A stretch of DNA of 64,000 bases from Bordetella sp. BOR01. GTDB lineage: Bacteria > Pseudomonadota > Gammaproteobacteria > Burkholderiales > Burkholderiaceae_B. Under the pieces are notes generated by a model. That model ran no database searches. It was not told where the DNA came from and saw only the letters and a program-made list of their open reading frames with translations. Positions 1-8,527 of this stretch are shown here, one piece after another (the stretch's first letter is position 1; each line of letters begins with the position of its first letter). The stretch lies in the NCBI RefSeq assembly GCF_019218885.1, contig NZ_JAHUWT010000001.1:248001-312000 (forward strand), given 5' to 3'. The translations under genes and the position numbers were made by a program.

Positions 1-773
1 ACAAGGCAGGCGCGGGCGGCATCGTGGGCGCGCAGGCGGCGGCCAAGGCCGAGGCCGATGGCTACAACTATTTTTTCGCCTCGATCCACCACGCGGTGCT
101 GCCCAGCCTGCGCGGCAATCTCAGCTACGACGTCACCCAGGATTTCGTGCCGGTGGGCATGGCGGCGGTGTTTCCCATTGTGCTGGTGGTGCACGAGTCC
201 CTGCCCGTGAAAACCGTGCCGGAACTGATCGCCTATGCGAAGCAGCACCCCGGCAAGCTGTCATTCGGCTCGTCGGGCACGGGCGGCGGTACGCACTTGG
301 CAGGCGAGCTGTTCAACAGCATGACCGGCACGCGCATCCAGCACGTGCCGTATCGCGGCAGCGCGCCGGCCATGCAAGACCTGCTGGGCGGGCAGGTGCA
401 GGTGATGTTCGCCGATGGCCCGTCGGCCCGGCCGCATCTGGACGGCGGCAAGATCCGCCCGCTGGGGGTGGGCAACCCTGAACCCTCGGCACTGTTCCCG
501 GGGATTCCCACCATTGCCGCGTCGGGCGTGCCGGGATACGAGGCTTATTCCTGGAGCGGATTGCTGGCACCGGCGGGTACGCCGGTGGATGTCCTCAAGC
601 GCGTCAATGGCGACATGGTGCAGGTGCTTGGCAACCCCGATACGGCCAAGAGCATGCTGGCCGCGGGTGCCGAGCCCAGGCCGGGCACACCCCAAGAATT
701 CGGCGCCTTCCTGCAGGCCGAGATCGACAAGTGGGGCAAGGTGATCAAGGCGGCGGGGATCAAGCTGGAATAG
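1..773 (+). CDS. Bug-family (TctC-type) periplasmic solute receptor, 5' end missing
   Basis: The reading frame is open from the window edge and stops at TAG 771-773, giving about 256 visible residues of a family usually 320-330 residues long, so the signal peptide and first strands lie outside. The visible start (KAGAGGIVGAQAAAKAEADGYN) matches the N-terminal lobe motif of Bug receptors (NRAGAGG..GA..VA.A.PDGY). Later family blocks include the SFGSSGTGGGTHLAGELF stretch and HVPYRGSAPAMQDLLGGQV. Known members bind small carboxylic acids in the periplasm; most Bordetella copies are orphans without TctA/TctB membrane subunits, and none are visible here. It is followed by a convergent gene. The ligand cannot be read from the sequence. 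Confidence 0.93.
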   Translation, partial: KAGAGGIVGAQAAAKAEADGYNYFFASIHHAVLPSLRGNLSYDVTQDFVPVGMAAVFPIVLVVHESLPVKTVPELIAYAKQHPGKLSFGSSGTGGGTHLAGELFNSMTGTRIQHVPYRGSAPAMQDLLGGQVQVMFADGPSARPHLDGGKIRPLGVGNPEPSALFPGIPTIAASGVPGYEAYSWSGLLAPAGTPVDVLKRVNGDMVQVLGNPDTAKSMLAAGAEPRPGTPQEFGAFLQAEIDKWGKVIKAAGIKLE

Positions 774-803
774 GGCGGGCAGGCGATGCCTGGCTTGCGG
801 GCG

Positions 804-1772
804 TCAGGCCCGCGCCAGGTCGATGACGGCCTGTCGGGCTTCGTCGTACTCGCGCGCCAGTTGGTCCACCAGGGCCTGCGTCGACAGCAGTTCCTGCGTG
901 GCGCCCACGCCCTGTCCCGCGCTCCAGACGTCTTTCCAGGCCTTGGGGCGGTTGCGCTTGTCCAGGTCGACGGGATTGGCTGCCATGTCGTCCAGCAAGG
1001 CGGGGTCCAGCCCGGCGGCGGCAATGCTGGGCACTAGGTAGTTGGCCGGCACGCCCGAGAAGAACGGCGTGTACAGGACGTCGTCGACGCCGGCCCGCAG
1101 CACCATTTCGCGGTAGCGGTCGGGGGCCAGGGATTCATGGGTGGCGATGAAGCGCGTGCCCATGTAGGCGAAGTCGCAGCCCAGTGCCTGGGCCGCCAGC
1201 ACATCCTTGCCGTGGCTGATGCAGCCCGACAGCGCCAGCGGGCCGTCATAGAACGCGCGGATCTCGTTGACCAGGGCGATCGGGTTGACGGTGCCCGCAT
1301 GGCCGCCCGCTCCGGCGGCCACCAGGATCAAGCCGTCGACCCCGGCATCCAGCGCGCGCCGCGCATGGCGCACCGTGGTCACGTCGTGGAACACCAGGCC
1401 GCCGTAGGACCGCACGGCCTTGACCACGGCATCGGGCGCGTGCAGCGAGGTCACGATCAGCGGCACCCGGTGCGCCAGGCAGATGTCCAGGTCGCCCTGC
1501 CAGCGCGCATTGGTGGGGTGCACGATCAGGTTCACGCCGTAAGGCGCCACCACGGCGCCGGGATGGGCCTGGCGGTGTGCCGCCAGCCCTTCCTCGATAC
1601 GCCTCAACCAGTCGCCCAGCACTTCCTGCGGCCGCGCATTCAGCGACGGAAAGGTGCCGACGATGCCCGCGGCGCATTGGGCGATGACCAGGTCGGGCCC
1701 AGATACCAGGAACATGGGGGCGCCGATCACGGGCAGGCGGGTGGTCGAGCGCAGGAAGTGCAGCGCGGGCAT
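804..1772 (-). CDS. Nitronate monooxygenase (2-nitropropane dioxygenase family), FMN-dependent
   Basis: A 322-residue TIM-barrel FMN enzyme of the NMO family, which oxidises alkyl nitronates to carbonyl compounds and nitrite. Visible motifs are VIGAPMFLVSG near the N-terminus (residues 15-25), GVNLIVHPTN (79-88), the phosphate-binding and catalytic-region motif AAGAGGHAG (152-160, His158) and CDFAYMGTRFIATHES in the second half. Length is normal. It lies 16 bases downstream of the Bug receptor on the same strand, so the two are probably one transcript. That pairing could mean the receptor imports a nitro compound, but NMO-family enzymes often have unknown physiological substrates, so this is inference. 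Confidence 0.88.
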   Translation of the reverse strand: MPALHFLRSTTRLPVIGAPMFLVSGPDLVIAQCAAGIVGTFPSLNARPQEVLGDWLRRIEEGLAAHRQAHPGAVVAPYGVNLIVHPTNARWQGDLDICLAHRVPLIVTSLHAPDAVVKAVRSYGGLVFHDVTTVRHARRALDAGVDGLILVAAGAGGHAGTVNPIALVNEIRAFYDGPLALSGCISHGKDVLAAQALGCDFAYMGTRFIATHESLAPDRYREMVLRAGVDDVLYTPFFSGVPANYLVPSIAAAGLDPALLDDMAANPVDLDKRNRPKAWKDVWSAGQGVGATQELLSTQALVDQLAREYDEARQAVIDLARA

Positions 1773-1788
1773 GGATAATGTGCTCCGG

Positions 1789-2769
1789 TCAGTTGGTCTG
1801 GATATTGGCCGACTTGATCACGTCGGCCCACAGGGCGTATTCGCGTTCGATGCGCGCCTGCACGGCCTTGCCGTCGCCATCGTCGACGGTGTAGCCGCCT
1901 TCGACCATGGCCTTGCGGAACGCCGGGTCTTGCGAGACATCCGCCAGGGCCTTGGCCAGCCGCGCCTTGATCGGCGCGGGCAAGCCGGGTGGCGCCATCA
2001 GCGCATACCAGCCGACCACTTCGTAGTCTTTCAGGCCGGCTTCGATCATGGTGGGCACATCGGGCAGTTCGGGATTGCGCGTGCGCGAGGTTACCGCCAG
2101 GGCGCGTGCCTTGCCGCTCTTGATGAACGGGATGGCCGTGCTGGTGATGTCGAACATGAACGTGATCTTGCCGCTGACCACATCCATCATGGCCGGCGAG
2201 TTGCCGCGATAGGGCACGTGCAGCATGGGAGCCTGCGCCTGCAGCTTGAGCAGTTCGGCCGACAAGTGGTTCGAGGCTCCCACGCCCGCCGAGCCGAAGC
2301 TGACCGCATCGGGGTGCGCCTTGGCGTAATCGAGCAGTTCGCCCACGCTCTTGGCGGGAATCTGCGGGCCGATCAACAGCACGTTGGTGTAGTCCACCAC
2401 CATGCCTATGGGCGTGAAGTCCTTGCGCGGGTCGAACAGCTTGCTGTTCTGCACCAGCGGCGAGATCGTCAGGGACGGGCTGGCGGCGAAGCCCAGCAGG
2501 TAGCCGTCGGGCGCGGCCTTGGCGGTGGCGTCGGACGCGATCATGCCGCTGGCGCCGGCGCGGTTTTCCACCACCACGGTCTGGCCTAGCTTGTCTCCCA
2601 GGTACTTGGCGAACACGCGCGCGGTGGTGTCCACCGGGCCGCCGGGGGCGTAGCCCACCAGCAGGCGCAGCGGGCGGTCGGGGTACCTGGATTCAGCCTG
2701 GGCGGCGGTAGCGGTAGCGCATAGCGCCGTAGCCAGGGCGCAGCCCCGCAACAATGATCTGATCTGCAT
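1789..2769 (-). CDS. Bug-family (TctC-type) periplasmic solute receptor
   Basis: A complete 326-residue receptor. A Sec signal peptide (basic MQIRSLLRG, hydrophobic core, AQA end near residue 25) precedes YPDRPLRLLVGYAPGGPVDTTARVFA, the usual opening of the family, and ENRAGASGMIASDATAKAAPDGY follows. An AAAGGAG ribosome-binding site lies just upstream of the ATG at 2769, which supports this start. First gene of a likely two-gene operon with the nitronate monooxygenase downstream. The upstream 373-bp gap separates it from the divergent catabolic operon. No membrane components are adjacent; the ligand is unknown, probably a small organic acid. Confidence 0.94.
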   Translation of the reverse strand: MQIRSLLRGCALATALCATATAAQAESRYPDRPLRLLVGYAPGGPVDTTARVFAKYLGDKLGQTVVVENRAGASGMIASDATAKAAPDGYLLGFAASPSLTISPLVQNSKLFDPRKDFTPIGMVVDYTNVLLIGPQIPAKSVGELLDYAKAHPDAVSFGSAGVGASNHLSAELLKLQAQAPMLHVPYRGNSPAMMDVVSGKITFMFDITSTAIPFIKSGKARALAVTSRTRNPELPDVPTMIEAGLKDYEVVGWYALMAPPGLPAPIKARLAKALADVSQDPAFRKAMVEGGYTVDDGDGKAVQARIEREYALWADVIKSANIQTN

Positions 2770-3142
2770 GGATTGTCTCCTTTGTTATGTGTGTGCCGTG
2801 GCGCCCCGTTGCGTCTCGGGCTGCGTGGCCGATGTCGGCCGGCACCAGGCGCCGCGATGCGGCGGAAATGCGCGCGCAATGCAGCAGTTGGTGGATGCGC
2901 TCGGGCATGTCGTACCGGCAAGGGGATGATGGTGCAGGAAGTGTCCGGCGCCGCGGCACGATTGACCATTCTTCATTCCCGAAGCAGGGGTTTTGCCGGG
3001 CGGTACGCTGGGCGGGCGGGGCGCATGCGAGCGCGTGCCGTGGGGCGAACGGTGCTTCGTTTACACAAAACCCCCGCTTCCACAGAGGCAGATTGCCTCG
3101 GCGGCGCGGCCGTGGCTAGATATGGCCTGAAGGAGACCGCAC
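2770..3142. other. Divergent intergenic region (373 bp), no gene seen
   Basis: The gap lies between the divergent Bug receptor and acyl-CoA dehydrogenase genes, so it must hold both promoters. I see the AAAGGAG site of the left gene, the GAAGGAGA site of the right gene and a small GAGGCA-GAT-TGCCTC hairpin at 3085-3099. A TTGACC (2963-2968) and a TTTACA near 3060 resemble -35 boxes, but neither has a convincing -10 at 16-18 bases. No regulator gene flanks the gap, and I see no clear operator. Confidence 0.5.
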
Positions 3143-4333
3143 ATGGACTTGAGCTGGACCCCGGAAGAACGGCGCTTGCGCGAAACCGTACGCGCGTTCG
3201 CGCAAGAAAAACTGCCGCAGGATATTCGCGACAAGGTGTTGCGCCACCAGCGCCTGGTACGTGACGACTACGTCCGCTGGCATCGCATCCTGGACGACCA
3301 GGGCTGGGGCGCGCCCACCTGGCCCAGGGAATTCGGCGGCACCGGCTGGAATGCCATCGAACGCCTGATCTTCGAGGTCGAGTGTTTCAAGGCCGGCGCG
3401 CCGCGCCTGCTGCCATTCGGCCTGAGCATGATCGGCCCGGTACTGATGAAATACGGCAGTCCCGAGCAGCAGCAACGCCTGCTGCCGCGCATCATCCGCG
3501 TGGACGACTGGTGGTGCCAGGGGTATTCCGAGCCGGGCTCGGGGTCTGACCTGGCTTCGCTGAAAACGCGCGCCGAGCTCGACGGCGATCACTACGTGGT
3601 CAATGGCCAGAAAACCTGGACCACGCTGGCGCAGTACGCCGACTGGATGTTCTGCCTGGTGCGTACCGACCCCGACGCCAAGGCCCAGCGGGGCATTTCG
3701 ATGCTGCTGATCGATATGCGCACGCCCGGCGTCACGGTGCGGCCGATCCGCACCCTGGACGGCGGGCACGATGTCAACGAAGTATGGCTGGAAAACGTGC
3801 GCGTGCCCGTGGCCGACCGGGTGGGCGAAGCCGGGCAGGGCTGGACCTACGCCAAGTACCTGCTGGGCCACGAGCGTACCAGCATCGCCGGGCTGGGCCA
3901 TTGCCATCGCGAACTGGGCATCTTGAAAGACCTGGCGGCCCGCACCCGGCATCATGGCCGGCCCATCCTGGGAGACAGCCGCATGCGCGACCGCATCTCG
4001 CGCGTGGAAGTCGACATCATGGCGCTGGAAATGCTGTTGCTGCGCGTGGCGGCCGCGCGCGGCGACACTCCGGGGCCGGAGGCCTCGGTGCTGAAGATCC
4101 GCGGCTCGGAAATCCAGCAAGACCTGGCCATGTTGCAGATGGAGATCGCCGGCCCTGATGCCTGGCCGTACGACCCCGACTGGATGCAGGCCGATGCGGC
4201 TTTCCAGGGGCCGGGCCCCGAGATGGCGGCCGCGGCCGGCGCCGGCTATGCCGATATGCGCAAGACCACCATCTACGGCGGCACCACCGAGGTGCAGAAG
4301 GGCATCATCGCCCGCATGATGCTGGGCCTGTAA
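3143..4333 (+). CDS. Acyl-CoA dehydrogenase, catalytic-type subunit
   Basis: A 396-residue flavoprotein that would introduce an alpha,beta double bond into an acyl-CoA and pass electrons to ETF. The FAD/substrate block is intact: GYSEPGSGSDLASLKT followed by YVVNGQKTWTT. The C-terminal signature reads YGGTTEVQKGI, without a Glu at the place used by short/medium-chain enzymes (YEGTSQ), so a base elsewhere, for example Glu in LLGHERTSI, is likely. A GAAGGAG site precedes the ATG. First gene of a plus-strand operon running to 9351, and followed after 27 bases by a second, dissimilar dehydrogenase with a degenerate FAD motif, which suggests a mixed complex. The substrate is not known. Confidence 0.93.
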   Translation: MDLSWTPEERRLRETVRAFAQEKLPQDIRDKVLRHQRLVRDDYVRWHRILDDQGWGAPTWPREFGGTGWNAIERLIFEVECFKAGAPRLLPFGLSMIGPVLMKYGSPEQQQRLLPRIIRVDDWWCQGYSEPGSGSDLASLKTRAELDGDHYVVNGQKTWTTLAQYADWMFCLVRTDPDAKAQRGISMLLIDMRTPGVTVRPIRTLDGGHDVNEVWLENVRVPVADRVGEAGQGWTYAKYLLGHERTSIAGLGHCHRELGILKDLAARTRHHGRPILGDSRMRDRISRVEVDIMALEMLLLRVAAARGDTPGPEASVLKIRGSEIQQDLAMLQMEIAGPDAWPYDPDWMQADAAFQGPGPEMAAAAGAGYADMRKTTIYGGTTEVQKGIIARMMLGL

Positions 4334-4360
4334 GGCCAGCCACCGCAACGGAACACGATC

Positions 4361-5485
4361 ATGGATTTCGCGTATACCGAAGAACAGCGCATGTTGGCCG
4401 ATAGCCTGCGGCGCCTGGTGCAAGACCAATGGAGCTTCGCCGTGCGGCGCGCGCGCGCCGCACAGCCGGAACCGGACCCCCACGCCTGGGCGCAATTGGC
4501 CGAACTGGGCGTGCTGGGCCTGAACATCGCCGCCGAGCATGGCGGTTTCGGCGAACCGCCGGCCAGCCTCTTGCCGGTGCACCTGGAACTGGGCCGCGGC
4601 CTGGTGTCCGAGCCGGTGATTCCCAGCGCCGTGATGAGCGCCACCCTGATCGCCGCCTGCGCCGACGCGGCCACGCAGCAGCAATGGCTGCCGGCGCTGG
4701 CCGCGGGCGAAGCCATCGTGGCGCTGGCCTACCAAGAGCCCGGCCGGCGCTACGAGACCGAGCCCGAGCAATGCCGGGTGCAACCGGCGGCCGACCGCGT
4801 CCTGGAATTGTCCGGCACCAAGCACCTGGTGTGGCACGGCGCGGCGGCGCAGGCCTGGATCGTGTCGGCGCGCGATATCGACGACGAACCCCTGCTGCTG
4901 CTGGTGCCTGCCGATGCGCCGGGTGTCGCGCTGCTCGATACGCCCACGCTGGATCGCGCGCGCTGCGCGCGCATCGATTTCGATCGCACCCCCCTGCCTG
5001 CCGAGGCCATCCTGGCGCAAGGCCCGGCCGCCCGCGACGCCCTGGCCGCCGCGCTGCAATGGGGTACCGCCGCGTTGTGCGCGCATGCGGCGGGCGCCAT
5101 GGAGCGCCTGCTGGAAATCACCATCGACTACCTGAAGACGCGGCGCCAGTTCGGCCAACCCCTGGCGGCTTTCCAGGTACTGCAGCATCGCATGGCCGAC
5201 ATGCTGGTGGCCAAGGAAATGGCCTTGTCCATGGCTTACGTAGCCGCCGCGGCGCTGAGCGAGCCCGACGCGGCCCAGCGCCGCCGCATGCTGGCTGCCG
5301 CCAAGCTCGAGGCCGCGCGTGCGGGGCGTTTCGTGGCCCAGAGCGCCGTGCACTTGCATGGCGGCATGGGCATGACCGACGAACTGGAGGTAGGGGATTA
5401 TTTCAAGCGGCTGACCATGATCGACCAATTGCTGGGCGACAGCGCCGAACAACTGGCCATGCTCGAGGAACTGGAACTGGCATGA
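4361..5485 (+). CDS. Acyl-CoA dehydrogenase-like protein, probable partner subunit
   Basis: A 374-residue acyl-CoA dehydrogenase fold with a recognisable C-terminal helical domain (TRRQFGQPLAAFQVLQHRMADM, VHLHGGMGMTDEL). The region equivalent to the FAD-contacting EPGSGSD motif reads ALAYQEPGRRYETEPEQ, so the usual Gly/Ser/Asp pattern is missing, and the C-terminal E-G-T motif is absent. Together with its position right after a conventional dehydrogenase this resembles the alpha2beta2 heteromeric dehydrogenases known from steroid catabolism, where one chain is incomplete; that is inference. Its stop overlaps the next ATG (ATGA at 5482-5485), so it is translationally coupled to the enoyl-CoA hydratase. 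Confidence 0.87.
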   Translation: MDFAYTEEQRMLADSLRRLVQDQWSFAVRRARAAQPEPDPHAWAQLAELGVLGLNIAAEHGGFGEPPASLLPVHLELGRGLVSEPVIPSAVMSATLIAACADAATQQQWLPALAAGEAIVALAYQEPGRRYETEPEQCRVQPAADRVLELSGTKHLVWHGAAAQAWIVSARDIDDEPLLLLVPADAPGVALLDTPTLDRARCARIDFDRTPLPAEAILAQGPAARDALAAALQWGTAALCAHAAGAMERLLEITIDYLKTRRQFGQPLAAFQVLQHRMADMLVAKEMALSMAYVAAAALSEPDAAQRRRMLAAAKLEAARAGRFVAQSAVHLHGGMGMTDELEVGDYFKRLTMIDQLLGDSAEQLAMLEELELA

Positions 5486-6279
5486 CCCGGGCATACGAAC
5501 AGATCGACTTCACGCTGGAAGACGGCGTGGGTGTCATTATGCTGAACCGTCCCGACCGCCTGAACAGCTTCACGGCCGCCATGCATGCGGAACTGGCGCG
5601 TGCCCTGGACACGCTGGAAGCCTGCGCCGAATTGCGCGGCCTGGTGATTACCGGCGCCGGGCGGGGGTTTTGCGCGGGCCAGGACCTGGGCGAACGCAAG
5701 CCGCTGCCGGACGGCCAGCGCCGCGATCTTGGCGAAGGCCTGCGCAATTTCTACCGGCCGCTGGTGCTGCGCCTGCGTGCGCTGCCGGTGCCGGTGGTCT
5801 GCCTGGTCAACGGCGTGGCGGCCGGGGCTGGCGCCAGCCTGGTGTTCGCCTGCGACGTGGTGTATGCGGTGGAATCGGCACGCTTCATCCAGGCATTCAG
5901 CAAGATCGGCCTGCTGCCCGACGCGGGCGGCACCTGGTTCCTGCCGCGCCTGGTGGGCTCGGCGCGCGCCATGGGGGCCGCCTTGTTCGGCGACACCATA
6001 TCGGCGCGCCAGGCCGAGCAATGGGGGTTGATCTGGCGCTGTATTCCCGACGACGCGCTGGCTGCCACCCGCACGCAGATCGTCGCCACGCTGGCCGGCG
6101 GGGCTACCCGGGCTTATGGCGCCACCAAGCAGGCCCTGCAGGCGTCCGCCGGCAATACCCTGGAGCAGCAGTTCGACCTGGAATGCGAGCTGCAGCGGCA
6201 ACTGGGCCATACCGACGACTACCTGGAAGGCATGCACGCCTTTGCCGAAAAGCGGCCGCCGGCGTTCCGGGGCAAGTAG
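5482..6279 (+). CDS. Enoyl-CoA hydratase/isomerase family protein (PaaG-like)
   Basis: A 265-residue crotonase-fold protein. Visible landmarks are VGVIMLNRPDRLNSF near the N-terminus, the oxyanion-hole region VITGAGRGFCAGQDLGER, and VNGVAAGAGASLVFACDVVYA followed by FSKIGLLPDAGGTWFLPRLVG. The AGQDL variant and the overall pattern are closest to PaaG-type isomerases/hydratases. The start overlaps the previous stop by four bases. In the operon it would hydrate or isomerise the enoyl-CoA made by the two dehydrogenases. Crotonases change reaction easily, so the exact step is open. Confidence 0.9.
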   Translation: MTRAYEQIDFTLEDGVGVIMLNRPDRLNSFTAAMHAELARALDTLEACAELRGLVITGAGRGFCAGQDLGERKPLPDGQRRDLGEGLRNFYRPLVLRLRALPVPVVCLVNGVAAGAGASLVFACDVVYAVESARFIQAFSKIGLLPDAGGTWFLPRLVGSARAMGAALFGDTISARQAEQWGLIWRCIPDDALAATRTQIVATLAGGATRAYGATKQALQASAGNTLEQQFDLECELQRQLGHTDDYLEGMHAFAEKRPPAFRGK

Positions 6280-6398
6280 GGGCGGCTGCAGGGGGCGGAT
6301 TCCGGCCTCTTGAACCCGGTCTTGTAGAAATACGAATTCACAAACCCGGGTCGGGCAGGCATTCTTGCTGCTGCAACGACCTAGCCAAGGAACCCAAC

Positions 6399-7229
6399 AT
6401 GACGTCTTCCAACCCCGCAGCCTGGATCGGCCGCGGCGAGTCCGTGGCCGACAACCTCGACGCCGGCCACGCCGGGCGCATTGCCGCCACCCTGGGCGAG
6501 CCCGCGCCGGCTGCCGGCACGCCTTTGCCGCCGCTGTGGCACTGGGCCTTCTTCATCAGCCCGGTGGGCATGGATGGCGTGGGCCTGGACGGCCACCCGG
6601 CGCGCGGCGGCTTCCTGCCGCCGGCCGACGACCGCAACCGCATGTGGGCAGGCGGCCGCGTGGCCTTCCACGCGCCGCTGCGCGTGGGCGTGCCGGCCGA
6701 ACGCCGCTCTACCGTGGCCGATGTGCGCGAGAAAACCGGCCGTACCGGTGCGCTGCTGTTCGTTACCGTGCGCCATGAATACCACCAGGAGGGCGTGCTG
6801 GCCATCCAGGAAGAGCAGGACATCGTCTACCGCCAGCCGTCGCCGCCCAAGCTGGTGGGCAGCGACACGCCGCCCGCTTCGCAGTGGCGCCGGCCGGTCG
6901 ATCCGTCGCCGGTGCTGCTGTTCCGTTATTCGGCTGTTACATTCAACGGCCACCGCATCCACTACGACCACCCGTACGTTACCGGCACGGAAGGCTATCC
7001 GGGCCTGGTGGTGCATGGCCCCATGATCGCTACCCTGATGGTCGCGGCTTTCCGCGGCGCCCATCCCTCGGCACGCCTTGAACACTTGTCGTATCGCGGC
7101 TTGCGGCCGCTGATCGCACCCAAGCCGTTCGATGTGGCCGGCCGCATCGACGAACCCGGCCTGGCCGACCTGTGGGCCGAGCAGGACGGCACCCTGGCGC
7201 ACCAGGCGCAACTGAGGTTTTCGGCATGA
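6399..7229 (+). CDS. MaoC_dehydrat_N-type acyl-CoA hydratase (mesaconyl-C4-CoA/itaconyl-CoA hydratase-like)
   Basis: A 276-residue member of the family represented by COG3777 (FAS1-like dehydratase), which includes mesaconyl-C4-CoA hydratase of the 3-hydroxypropionate bicycle and itaconyl-CoA hydratase. It has the typical double hot-dog layout: an N-terminal part with WHWAFF and GHPARGGFLPP, and a C-terminal hydratase half with FNGHRIHYDHPYV and LVVHGPMIATLM, where the His/Asp pair forms the active site. AAGGAA precedes the ATG. The 119 bp before it hold no gene. Its partners downstream are a CoA-transferase and an HpcH/HpaI lyase, the same trio used for mesaconate/itaconate breakdown, so hydration to citramalyl-CoA is a reasonable guess. 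Confidence 0.85.
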   Translation: MTSSNPAAWIGRGESVADNLDAGHAGRIAATLGEPAPAAGTPLPPLWHWAFFISPVGMDGVGLDGHPARGGFLPPADDRNRMWAGGRVAFHAPLRVGVPAERRSTVADVREKTGRTGALLFVTVRHEYHQEGVLAIQEEQDIVYRQPSPPKLVGSDTPPASQWRRPVDPSPVLLFRYSAVTFNGHRIHYDHPYVTGTEGYPGLVVHGPMIATLMVAAFRGAHPSARLEHLSYRGLRPLIAPKPFDVAGRIDEPGLADLWAEQDGTLAHQAQLRFSA

Positions 7230-7330
7230 GCCCGCCGGGCCGCCCCAAGGGCGAATACCGGAGTGCGCAGCACGAAGGCAGAACGATGAGCCCGCCGGGC
7301 CGCCCCAAGGGCGAATACGAAGGTACCCCC
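7226..7330 (+). repeat. Tandem in-frame repeat, 60-bp unit plus 45-bp truncated unit (PPGRPKGEY-coding)
   Basis: Two units start at ATG 7226 and ATG 7286 and share the first 33 bases exactly; the second lacks 15 internal bases. Read in the frame of the downstream gene they encode SPPGRPKGEY twice. The first ATG overlaps the stop codon of the upstream gene (ATGA). Each unit ends with GAAGG about eight bases before the next ATG, so each ATG, including the probable true start at 7331, has its own ribosome-binding-like site. From memory, similar PPGRPKGEY peptides occur in other Burkholderiales genomes, mostly near gene ends; not checked here. Confidence 0.85.
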
Positions 7331-8527
7331 ATGAACGCCGCCACGCCTGTCCGTCCGCTGGACGGCATTACCGTCATCAGCCTGGAGCACGCCATTGCGG
7401 CGCCGTTCTGCACGCGCCAGCTTGCCGACATGGGCGCGCGCGTCATCAAGATCGAGCGCCCCGGCGCGGGCGACTTCGCCCGCGGCTACGACGAACGCGT
7501 ACGCGGCCTGTCTTCGCACTTCGTCTGGACCAACCGCTCGAAAGAAAGCCTGACGCTAGACCTGAAGCACCCCGAGGCCGCCGAGGTCATGCAGCGCCTG
7601 CTGGATTCGGCCGACGTGCTGGTGCAGAACCTGGCGCCCGGTGCCGCCGATCGCCTGGGCCTGTCGTTCGAGACCCTGCACGCCAAGCATCCGCGCCTGA
7701 TCGTCTGCGATATCTCGGGCTACGGCCAGGGCGGCCCCTACGAACGCAAGAAGGCCTACGACCTGCTCATCCAGAGCGAAAGCGGCTTCGTCTCGGTTAC
7801 CGGCTCGGGGCAAGAGCCCGCCAAGGCCGGGTGCTCCATCTCTGATATCGCCGCCGGCATGTACGCCTACTCGTCCATCCTGAACGCGCTGCTGCTGCGC
7901 CAGCGCACGGGCGAGGGCAGCCGGCTCGACGTCTCCATGCTGGAAAGCATGGTCGAATGGATGGGCTACCCGCTGTACTACGCCTTCGAGGACGCCCCGC
8001 CGCCCACGCGCGCGGGCGCGGCCCATGCCACCATTTACCCGTATGGCCCGTTCCCGGTGGGCGATGGCGCCACCATCATGCTGGGCCTGCAGAACGAACG
8101 CGAATGGCGCGTCTTCTGCGACCGCGTGCTGGGCCAGCCCGCGCTGGCCGACGACGAACGCTTCGCGTCCAATTCGCGCCGCGCCGCCAACCGCGACGCT
8201 TTGCGTGCCCTGATCGTGCAAGCCTTCGCCGGCCTGACCATCGACCAGGTCACCGAGCGCCTGGAAGCCGCCCAAATCGCCAACGCCCGCGTCAACGAAA
8301 TGAAAGACGTCTGGGCACACCCCCAGTTGCAGGCGCGCCAGCGCTGGCGCGACATCGGCAGCCCGGCGGGCACGCTGCCCGCGCTGCTGCCGCCGGCCTC
8401 CAGCAACGCCTTCACGCCGCGCATGGATCCGGTGCCGGCAGTGGGCGAGAACACCGATGCGGTGCTAGCATCATTGGGGTACGCGCCCGACGACGTGGCG
8501 CGCTTGCGTGCCGCGGAGGTCGTGTGA
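7331..8527 (+). CDS. CaiB/BaiF class III CoA-transferase (mesaconate/citramalate CoA-transferase-like)
   Basis: A 398-residue family III CoA-transferase. Near the N-terminus it has the family pattern LDGITVISLEHAIAAPFCTRQLADMGARVIKIE, then GDFARGYD and NRSKESLTLDLKHPE; the family's catalytic Asp is expected near residue 165-175, in the AYDLLIQ/SDIAAGMYAY region. The ISLEHAIAAPF type resembles transferases acting on mesaconyl- and citramalyl-CoA. I chose ATG 7331 because it begins the conserved domain and has GAAGG upstream, but in-frame starts at 7226 and 7286 inside the repeat would add 35 or 15 residues. Its stop overlaps the next start (TGATG at 8525-8529). Confidence 0.9.
   Translation: MNAATPVRPLDGITVISLEHAIAAPFCTRQLADMGARVIKIERPGAGDFARGYDERVRGLSSHFVWTNRSKESLTLDLKHPEAAEVMQRLLDSADVLVQNLAPGAADRLGLSFETLHAKHPRLIVCDISGYGQGGPYERKKAYDLLIQSESGFVSVTGSGQEPAKAGCSISDIAAGMYAYSSILNALLLRQRTGEGSRLDVSMLESMVEWMGYPLYYAFEDAPPPTRAGAAHATIYPYGPFPVGDGATIMLGLQNEREWRVFCDRVLGQPALADDERFASNSRRAANRDALRALIVQAFAGLTIDQVTERLEAAQIANARVNEMKDVWAHPQLQARQRWRDIGSPAGTLPALLPPASSNAFTPRMDPVPAVGENTDAVLASLGYAPDDVARLRAAEVV

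Noticed and set aside
3116-5494. Very long open frame (792 codons) on the minus strand, opposite the two acyl-CoA dehydrogenases
   Set aside because: Composition is His/Gln/Gly/Arg-rich and has no family motifs; it is the mirror of GC-rich codons in real genes. The same holds for long frames at 9826-12096 (+), 15046-17193 (+) and 57099-58358 (+).
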